Below are positions 1 to 5,806 of a stretch of 13,406 bases of DNA, piece after piece. The first letter of the stretch is position 1. The number at the start of each line of letters is the position of its first letter. Source of the stretch: PWXP01 sp964487655 (GTDB lineage Bacteria; Planctomycetota; Planctomycetia; Pirellulales; Thermoguttaceae). The stretch covers positions 1 to 13,406 of the forward strand of contig CAZASB010000119.1 in NCBI GenBank assembly GCA_964487655.1. Direction: 5' to 3'. The notes beneath the pieces are model-generated. The model was not told the origin of the DNA. It worked only from the letters and a program-made list of their open reading frames with translations, and made no database searches. Both the position numbers and the translations under genes were made by a program.

Positions 1-21
1 TCAACTCCCAACTCCCAGATG

Positions 22-1839
22 TCAGCCGTCAACTAGCTTCCTTCGATCGACGATGGCGTCGGCGAGGAAGTGGAGGAGACGGCGGAGGGATTCCCGTGGC
101 ACCTGACTGGCGGCCTCGATGGCGCGAGCATGATGCTTTTCGAGCAAGGCTCGCGCGCGGTCGAACACCTGGGCTTCGCCGTAGAGTTGAGAAGCTCGCT
201 CGATAGTGTCGGACTCGTTGAAGTTGCCGGCGACAATCGCTTCGAGTTCGCGTCGGGCCGCATCGGGCAGTTTCTCCAGTGCCAGGGCCCAGAGAATCGT
301 GGGGCGACCCGCCAAGAGATCGGTGGCTCGGTCGATCTTGTTCGCGCTGTCGCCGGTCCAATCGGCCAGATCGTTGACAATCTGGTAGGCGACGCCCAAT
401 TGGCGGGCGTAGCGGACAAGCGGTTCGCGCACAGCATCGACGGGGCCCGCCAGACGAGCGCCGGCCATCAACGCAGCTTCGAAGGCAGGCGCCGTTTTCA
501 AGGCATAGATTTTGAGGGCATCGAGCGGTTGGATTGTCTTATCCCGCCTGTCACGCCAAATCAACTCAGCCCCCTGCCCTTCGCAAAGACGCGTGTGCGC
601 CATGGCGAACTGTGCAACCAGGTCGGCCACGACCTCCGGCGGCAGGGCACCATGTTGCAACGCGACCAGCCGGTAGCCAAGTCCGATCAGATAGTCGCCC
701 ACATTGATGGCCGTAGCCGTTCCGAACCTGCGGTGCAGAGTGGGCGCGCCGTACCGGAAGGCATCGTCGTCCTCTACGTCGTCATGAACCAGCGACGCCT
801 TATGAAACGCCTCGGTGGCCAGGGCAACCGCTTTCACGGCATCGGGCACTTGAGCGGAACCAGCATCTTCGGCGCCAGTGGCCGACGTCGCGAAGCCGCC
901 AGCCAACGTATCGTACACGGCCAGCGTGATGAATGGCCGCGAATACTTCCCGCCCGCAATTAGAAAATCGTACGCCAACCATTCAGTACATGCGATGGGA
1001 TCGACCGACTCGGCGGCGGCAAGGTCAGCCTCCGTCGGCCAATGAGCCTTGCGCAGCGGCGGCGCTACGCGATACAACTCTTCCGGCTCGAATAGTCGGG
1101 CTGCGCACCGCGTGAGCGGCAGGTAGCTCGCCGTATGCTGCCTGCCTGGGCGATACGGTACGGCAATCAGGCGGTGAACGGCCGATTCATCCACCGTCGT
1201 TCGGCGGCAGCCGTTGCACAAAAGCGGCACGGCCATGGCAGGCACGCTGCCGCGCACGAGCTTGTCGAACATCTTCTCGAGCGAATCGAGGCACGCCACG
1301 CCAACAATGGCGTCTGCCTTGCCTGCCAGGATCAGTTTGATCACCGCCGGCGATCCTTCTGCAATTAGGACACGATAGCCGTAGCGGCGCGCTTCGGCGC
1401 GCAATCCGCTCAGTACGCAGGCGCCGCAATCGCGACACACAAGTCCCAGTTCATCGCATTCGGCCGGGCATTGCCGTTCGTCACGAAGACAACGAGGCAA
1501 GAGCAACAACCGGCGATCATACGGTACGGCGGCAACCTGATCGTGCCAGAACGCACTGGCAACCGCGACCATGGCCCAGCCCAGATGAGCGTCGGGCAGT
1601 TGAAGTTCATCGAGCAACCGCTCCGCGACGGACCGAATCTCTCGTTGCGTCGGTGGATGCGATTTCGCCAGTGCCCCGGCCCATCGCTCCGCCGTTTCGG
1701 CAATTCGCTCGCGCAACTCGAACGATTCCGGAACACACTTCCGCCGCTCGGGTTCGCTCATTGGCGAAACGGTGGCGTGAAGTTCGGAGGACGGAGACTG
1801 TCGATGGGGCTCCATGTTAGCCACGGCAGGCCTCTTCAT
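22..1839 (-). CDS. DUF116 / polyprenyl diphosphate synthase fusion protein
   Basis: Two-domain protein of about 605 residues from the chosen start. Residues about 110-220 match DUF116: cysteines at 117, 124, 128, 135, 138, 141, 183, 208 and 211, including CPAEC, CRDCGAC, GVACLDSLEK and a CNGC pair. Residues about 280-600 are a trans-isoprenyl diphosphate synthase (IspA/CrtE/IspB fold) that would condense IPP with allylic diphosphates in the cytoplasm. It shows GGKYSRPF (296-303), a first Asp-rich motif HDDVEDD (DDVED at 353-357) and a second motif NDLAD (489-493) in which the usual first Asp is Asn. The cysteines suggest a metal or Fe-S site, which is inference. I chose ATG at 1839, 32 bp after the cyclase stop. 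An in-frame ATG at 1935 would lie inside the cyclase and add 32 residues that look non-native; ATG 1815 is also possible. No clear ribosome binding site. Chain length of the product cannot be read from sequence. Confidence 0.88.
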   Translation of the reverse strand: MKRPAVANMEPHRQSPSSELHATVSPMSEPERRKCVPESFELRERIAETAERWAGALAKSHPPTQREIRSVAERLLDELQLPDAHLGWAMVAVASAFWHDQVAAVPYDRRLLLLPRCLRDERQCPAECDELGLVCRDCGACVLSGLRAEARRYGYRVLIAEGSPAVIKLILAGKADAIVGVACLDSLEKMFDKLVRGSVPAMAVPLLCNGCRRTTVDESAVHRLIAVPYRPGRQHTASYLPLTRCAARLFEPEELYRVAPPLRKAHWPTEADLAAAESVDPIACTEWLAYDFLIAGGKYSRPFITLAVYDTLAGGFATSATGAEDAGSAQVPDAVKAVALATEAFHKASLVHDDVEDDDAFRYGAPTLHRRFGTATAINVGDYLIGLGYRLVALQHGALPPEVVADLVAQFAMAHTRLCEGQGAELIWRDRRDKTIQPLDALKIYALKTAPAFEAALMAGARLAGPVDAVREPLVRYARQLGVAYQIVNDLADWTGDSANKIDRATDLLAGRPTILWALALEKLPDAARRELEAIVAGNFNESDTIERASQLYGEAQVFDRARALLEKHHARAIEAASQVPRESLRRLLHFLADAIVDRRKLVDG

Positions 1840-1871
1840 TGAAGTACAACGCGGCTGGTTGATACGAATTG

Positions 1872-3647
1872 CTATTCCAATGCCCGCACCGCGCGGCCCA
1901 AGGCCGAAACCGTGAAGATCATCGGATACAGACATTCATAATACCATAGTTTGGCGAAGTAAAAACCAATTGGAGTTGGCGTTCGGTGTCGCCCCTCCTC
2001 GACAGCCCGGACCAGCCACGCCAAGCCTTCTTCCAAGACCGGCCTCACAACCGGGCTGTTCGGGTCGCTCAGCAGTGCTTCGACGGCCAGGGCGGTCTCC
2101 TCGACGCTCGCGCCCCCTCGGTCAGGCAATCCACACCCCCATCCGCCGTCCGCGCAACGACTTGCGCACAGCCATCGTAGCGCGCGTTGGGCCTCGTTGG
2201 AGGCAATTGCCCCAAGGTCGCGGTAGGCCAAGAGCACGCGAGCCGTACCGTAAACGGGGTTCTCTTCCTCCGGATGGTGTTCATTACCAAACCACAGCGG
2301 TGCCCAGCTTCCGTCCGGTTGCTGCCTTTTCGAGAGGAAGTCGAACCCGGCCGCAATGGCCTCGCGAACGCGCTGCGACTCGGATACCTCGCCGGCCCAG
2401 ATGGCTAAGGCCCGAATCGCGTGAGCCGTGAGATCGGCGCCGCTACGATCGAACGGCAAACGCCCCCAACCTCGGCAGAAGGTCGGCCAACCGCCGTCCT
2501 GGTTCTGCAAGTCGAGCAACCATCGAACGCCATGGACCGCCTTCGATCGACTTCGCTCGCGCCGCGATGGCGACGCCGAGTGCTCCAGCGCCGTCAAGGC
2601 CAACAGGGCGCCGGCCGTGTCGTCGGCATCGGGAACAGCGCCCTTGGCGTCGCTCCAGCCCCAACCGCCGGGCGCGGCGTTGGTGAACGGATGCCGCTTA
2701 TCGTGCTGACAATCCAATAACCAGTCAGTGCAACCCAGCGCACCGACCTCGCCAGTTGCCGCCGCCAACGCCTGAATGGCCAAAGTTGTGTTCCAGGTGG
2801 CCAAGTTCGCATCGATGGGCCAGGAGCCGTCTTCACGCACCGACTCGAGCAAGAAACGCGCGCCGCGGCGAGTCACCGGATGGTCGGCCCGTCCTGTCGA
2901 AGCAAGACTCATCACCACAAAACTCGTCAGAGGCGCGGCTTCGAGGTAGCCACCGCCGGCCGGTTGCATGTTGGCCAGCGCCTTCATACTCGGCCATACG
3001 GCGAATCGCCGTAGAAGCCAAGTTAGTGGATTGCGCGGCCACCGATGAAAGAAGCGCGCCTGGCCAATGGCCACCAGGGCAGGCACGGCGTAGCTGACAA
3101 CCGGTAAATGCAGGAAACGCAGTAAGGAAAACGGCAGGGCGGCCAGTTCAAATGGTAGCGGCGCCACCTCGCGCCACGGAACCAGCCCCGCCAGGGCGCA
3201 GTTGGTGAGAATCGGCACGGCAAACGTTTTGTCATCGCCGTAGCGACGGCGCAACCCCTCCGTACCACCGTGGCGCTCGATATACCCTTCCGCCCGGGCC
3301 AGCAACTGGCCATGTGCCTCGGCCACGCCGGCAAGATGGAACGCGGCACGGACCAGCATGGTTGTGGCGATATTCGACGCGTTACGGTCGGTATCGCCCC
3401 AGCCGCCGTCATCTCTCTGGTTGCGACAAAGCCAGGCAATGCCCCGGGTGACAAGTTCCTTGCCTGCCCGACGGCGGGAGTCGTCGGTCGTGTGGGTTGC
3501 CACGAGTGCCAGAGCACTGGTTGCCGTAGCGGTCGATAGTGCGGAACTGCTCAGCCAGCCCACCCAATAGCCGGCCTCGCACCGCTGGGCCAGCAGATCA
3601 TGCCGTGCAGCCTGATAGGCCGATTGGAGTCGTTGGGGATCAATCAC
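1872..3647 (-). CDS. squalene-hopene cyclase-like class II terpene cyclase
   Basis: 591-residue alpha-helical (alpha/alpha-barrel) protein of the prenyltransferase/squalene-oxidase repeat superfamily. QW-type repeats are visible at about 74-84 (NQRDDGGWG), 271-276 (REDGSW), 380-387 (LQNQDGGW), 440-448 (RQQPDGSW) and 496-504 (SRCADGGWG). The class II acid motif DADDTAG lies at 340-346 after GGWGWSDAKGAVP, matching the DxDDTA proton donor of squalene-hopene cyclases. The C-terminus (GFYFAKLWYYECLYPMIFTV, then SALGR) resembles the SHC end. It would protonate and cyclise a linear isoprenoid, probably at the membrane. At 591 residues it is shorter than typical SHCs (about 630-720), so the substrate may be squalene or a prenyl diphosphate made by the synthase encoded just downstream. 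The start is GTG at 3647; no in-frame ATG lies nearby upstream and there is no evident SD. First gene of a probable two-gene operon. Confidence 0.88.
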   Translation of the reverse strand: MIDPQRLQSAYQAARHDLLAQRCEAGYWVGWLSSSALSTATATSALALVATHTTDDSRRRAGKELVTRGIAWLCRNQRDDGGWGDTDRNASNIATTMLVRAAFHLAGVAEAHGQLLARAEGYIERHGGTEGLRRRYGDDKTFAVPILTNCALAGLVPWREVAPLPFELAALPFSLLRFLHLPVVSYAVPALVAIGQARFFHRWPRNPLTWLLRRFAVWPSMKALANMQPAGGGYLEAAPLTSFVVMSLASTGRADHPVTRRGARFLLESVREDGSWPIDANLATWNTTLAIQALAAATGEVGALGCTDWLLDCQHDKRHPFTNAAPGGWGWSDAKGAVPDADDTAGALLALTALEHSASPSRRERSRSKAVHGVRWLLDLQNQDGGWPTFCRGWGRLPFDRSGADLTAHAIRALAIWAGEVSESQRVREAIAAGFDFLSKRQQPDGSWAPLWFGNEHHPEEENPVYGTARVLLAYRDLGAIASNEAQRALRWLCASRCADGGWGCGLPDRGGASVEETALAVEALLSDPNSPVVRPVLEEGLAWLVRAVEEGRHRTPTPIGFYFAKLWYYECLYPMIFTVSALGRAVRALE

Positions 3648-3689
3648 GGGTAACGTATTAAGGTTCGTTGCTGACGGGGAAAGTCCATC

Positions 3690-3718
3690 AGTGTAGACAT
3701 AATCCCGGCAGCCGTCGA
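3690..3718 (-). promoter_or_regulatory. candidate sigma70 promoter for the cyclase-synthase operon
   Basis: On the minus strand, TCGACG (3713-3718) and TACACT (3690-3695) are separated by exactly 17 bp. This would start transcription near 3683 and give a 5' leader of about 36 nt before the GTG at 3647. The -10 matches well and the -35 only partly. A second TACACT occurs on the plus strand at 3765-3770, six bases before the radical SAM ATG, but with only a weak -35 (GTGAAT, 3742-3747). If used, that one would give a leaderless or nearly leaderless message. The rest of the 129-bp divergent gap shows no other gene. Confidence 0.35.
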
Positions 3719-3776
3719 GACGGTCGGATTTGGGTACCCCCGTGAATCACAGCCCGGACAACGGTACACTGGTTTC

Positions 3777-4967
3777 ATGCTTCCTCAACTCTTTTACCGA
3801 ATGGTCATGGAGGTTTCGCCACGATGCTTGGCGAAAGCGACCCACTTGTGGGTATGGAAGGGCGTTCGCGCGGTGCGGGCCTATCAGAATCGTCAGTCGC
3901 GGGGTGAGCTTTTTCCGCCATTCCTCTTTCTCGCCCTGACCGACGCCTGCAATCTCCGATGCAACGGCTGTTGGATTCATAGTCGCGGCACGCCGCGCAA
4001 TCTGCCGTTGGGCGACGTCCATCGCATGATCGAGGAAGGCAAGCGACAGAAAGCCTACTTCTACACGCTTCTGGGCGGCGAGCCGATGATCTACCCGCAA
4101 CTCTGGGAGATCATCGAGGCACATCCGGACTGCTACTTCCAGATCATTACCAATGGGATGTTCCTTGATGAAGCCAATGTTGAGCGAATTCGCCGGTTCG
4201 GTAACGTAACCCCCCTGGTCAGTATCGACGGGTTTGCCGCTGAAAATGACGCGCGGCGAGGAGAGGGGACGTTCGAGGCCGCCGTCGGAGGCATCGACCG
4301 GCTCCATAAGGCAAAGGTGTTGTTCGGCGTTGCCACAACCGTGACTGGCCGAAATCTCGACGAAGTGACGGCCGACGACTACGTGCGGTACTTCGTCGAC
4401 CGGGGCGCGATGTACCTCTGGTATTATGCGTTCCGGCCGATGGGGCCTAATCCATCGCTCGAGTTCTGCATGGACCGCGACAAGATGTTACGATTGCGGC
4501 GGCGGCTGCTTGAACTTCGTCGAAAGCATCCGATTATCCTAATCGATACCTACTGGAACGCGGCCGGCGAGGCGGTTTGCCCCGCGTCGCTGGGCCTCGG
4601 CTTCCACATTGGCCCAGGCGGCAGCATCGAACCCTGCCCGCCGTTGAGCTTCGCCTGCGAGAACATCCGCGACAATGAGGGCGACCTCTTTCACGCGATC
4701 GACCAGAGCCGGTTCCTACGCGACTTTCAGAAGTTCGTCAGCGATCGCACCTGCGGTTGCGTCATCTTGGAATACCCGCAAGAGTTGGCCCAGTTCATTC
4801 GTGAAAGCGGCGCGGAGGACCACAGTGGTCGCGACGCCTTGGGCGAGATCGCCGCTTCCGAGGCACGTACCAGTCACCACCTACCGGGCGAGGAGATTCC
4901 CGAGGATTACTGGGTGTACCGCTTTCTCAAACGGCAGTTGTTCTTCGGGATGAGCGGCTATGGATAG
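3777..4967 (+). CDS. radical SAM enzyme with SPASM-like C-terminal cysteines
   Basis: 396-residue cytoplasmic enzyme expected to cleave S-adenosylmethionine reductively and make a 5'-deoxyadenosyl radical. The 4Fe-4S motif CNLRCNGC (Cys58, Cys62, Cys65) follows a beta-strand PPFLFLALTDA. The LGGEP motif (99-103) that contacts SAM and further barrel strands (FQIITNG 121-127, TPLVSIDG 145-152) are clear. The C-terminal part has Cys268, 287, 294, 326 and 328, arranged like an auxiliary-cluster (SPASM/twitch) domain, though not in a canonical spacing that I can assign. The substrate is unknown. Divergent placement next to a terpene cyclase and a prenyl synthase suggests isoprenoid tailoring, loosely analogous to HpnH in hopanoid synthesis, but the sequence is not recognisably HpnH. 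Start ATG 3777 is the first in frame; ATGs at 3801 and 3807 are alternatives and would trim 8 or 10 residues. No strong SD. Confidence 0.85.
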   Translation: MLPQLFYRMVMEVSPRCLAKATHLWVWKGVRAVRAYQNRQSRGELFPPFLFLALTDACNLRCNGCWIHSRGTPRNLPLGDVHRMIEEGKRQKAYFYTLLGGEPMIYPQLWEIIEAHPDCYFQIITNGMFLDEANVERIRRFGNVTPLVSIDGFAAENDARRGEGTFEAAVGGIDRLHKAKVLFGVATTVTGRNLDEVTADDYVRYFVDRGAMYLWYYAFRPMGPNPSLEFCMDRDKMLRLRRRLLELRRKHPIILIDTYWNAAGEAVCPASLGLGFHIGPGGSIEPCPPLSFACENIRDNEGDLFHAIDQSRFLRDFQKFVSDRTCGCVILEYPQELAQFIRESGAEDHSGRDALGEIAASEARTSHHLPGEEIPEDYWVYRFLKRQLFFGMSGYG

Positions 4968-4988
4968 CACGCCCAACCGCAACCTTCG

Positions 4989-5007
4989 GATAGGCTTCCA
5001 GCCTGTC
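4989..5007 (+). other. small hairpin between radical SAM gene and efpL
   Basis: GATAGGCT (4989-4996) and AGCCTGTC (5000-5007) form an 8-bp stem with one T-G wobble and a 3-nt TCC loop, 21 bases after the radical SAM stop. It is not followed by a T-run, so it is not a classical intrinsic terminator. It may be a weak terminator, an mRNA 3'-end stabiliser or a copy of a genomic palindromic repeat. Confidence 0.5.
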
Positions 5008-5072
5008 GCTTCTGCCCGTTCAATAAATCATGCCAAGTTTCCCCAAATCCAATATTCAGTTGAGACAACACG

Positions 5073-5636
5073 ATGATTGCGAAGGACATCAAGCGAGGCG
5101 CCATTGTCAACTTCAACGATGCGCCTTGTATGATCGAGTCGGTATCGGTCCAGAGCCCCTCGGCCCGGGGCGCGGCGACATTCTACAAATACCGGGCTCG
5201 AAACCTGATTACCAAGCAGAAAGTCGATATCACCCTGCGCGGTGGCGAGATGCTCGACGAGGCCGACTTCCAGCGCCGGCCGGCCAAGTATCTCTATTCC
5301 GACGCCAGCGACATGATCTTCATGGACCAAGAGAACTACGAGCAATACTCGTTGTCCAGGGAAGACATCGAAGACGAGAGCATGTACATCACCGAGGAAC
5401 TTGAAGGCCTCGCGGCGCTGATCTACAACGACCAGTGCGTGGGCGTGCAGGTGCCGGTTGCTGTCGAGTTGAAAGTGACGCAGTGCGACCCAAGCGTGAA
5501 GGGCGACTCGGCCACCGGCCGCACCAAGCCGGCCACGCTCGAAACGGGCCTCGTGGTCCAGGTGCCCGAGTACCTCAAAGAAGGCGAAGTCATCAAGGTC
5601 GACACCCGCAGCGGCGAGTACTTGTCGCGGGCATAG
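5073..5636 (+). CDS. efpL: elongation factor P-like protein, EfpL/YeiP type
   Basis: 187-residue three-domain translation factor that binds ribosomes between the P and E sites and relieves stalling at difficult motifs such as polyproline. The full length matches the EF-P family. The KOW-like N-domain begins IAKDIKRGAIVNFNDAPCMI. The tip of domain I reads SPSARGAATFYK (28-39) with Arg32 where canonical EF-Ps carry Lys or Arg in a PGKGQA-type loop. SPxARGAATxYK is the signature of the YeiP/EfpL branch, known to act without the usual lysine or rhamnose modification. The C-terminal OB domain shows KGDSATGRTKPATLETGLVV and VPEYLKEGEVIKVDTRSGEY, the standard EF-P signature. ATG 5073 is well placed for the family N-terminus; only a weak GAGA lies upstream. 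It stands alone, 105 bp after the radical SAM gene, and ends in a hairpin with a T-rich tail. Canonical efp would be elsewhere if present. Confidence 0.93.
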   Translation: MIAKDIKRGAIVNFNDAPCMIESVSVQSPSARGAATFYKYRARNLITKQKVDITLRGGEMLDEADFQRRPAKYLYSDASDMIFMDQENYEQYSLSREDIEDESMYITEELEGLAALIYNDQCVGVQVPVAVELKVTQCDPSVKGDSATGRTKPATLETGLVVQVPEYLKEGEVIKVDTRSGEYLSRA

Positions 5637-5653
5637 CCGTGCGATTATGGAGT

Positions 5654-5696
5654 GCGGCGGCTCGACGCCGCTTTCGCACTTTCTTTCTTTTTTCCT
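5654..5696 (+). terminator. probable intrinsic terminator of efpL
   Basis: GCGGCG (5654-5659) pairs with CGCCGC (5666-5671) around a 6-nt loop, directly followed by TTT and a pyrimidine stretch rich in T up to 5693. It begins 18 nt after the efpL stop codon. The T-tract is interrupted by C, so efficiency may be moderate. Confidence 0.6.
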
Positions 5697-5749
5697 CTTT
5701 CTTTCGCCCGGTGCGTTCAGCGGCGATTCATGAAAGCAGCAAAGCTGCG

Positions 5750-5774
5750 AAAAAAAGCAGTGTCAAGCCGCCGC
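5750..5774 (-). terminator. probable intrinsic terminator of the efflux operon
   Basis: Read on the minus strand, GCGGCG and CACTGC (plus positions 5757-5774) form an imperfect stem with one G-U and one mismatch, followed by seven T (plus A-run 5750-5756). It lies 33 bp beyond the RND pump stop codon, in the opposite arm of the inverted repeat. The mismatch makes the stem weaker than its efpL partner. Pairing between the two repeat arms could help in longer transcripts. Confidence 0.45.
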
Positions 5775-5806
5775 ACTCCAAAGGGGCTTCTTTTCTGACT
5801 CGCGTC

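Larger units (their letters stand above)
5649..5779. repeat. inverted pair of dispersed hairpin repeats
   Basis: The 25-bp arms 5649-5673 and 5755-5779 are inverted copies with 22 of 25 matches, both reading GGAGTGCGGCGGCT outward to inward. Similarity continues into T-rich sequence with a TTTCGCA word in each arm. Another copy in plus orientation is at 10634-10680. The 81 bp between the arms also hold a small GCAGCAAAGCTGC hairpin (5737-5749). The whole block fills the gap between the convergent efpL and RND pump genes. Confidence 0.8.

Noticed and set aside
1..21. Tandem AACTCCC AACTCCC at the window start
   Set aside because: Only two short units are visible at the edge; too little to call a repeat array.
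70..963. 297-codon plus-strand reading frame
   Set aside because: Lies fully antisense to the prenyl synthase domain, has no recognisable motif and looks like a GC-driven shadow.
3777..4967. Assignment of the radical SAM gene as hpnH
   Set aside because: The core motif and context fit only loosely and the C-terminal cysteines and overall sequence are not recognisably HpnH.
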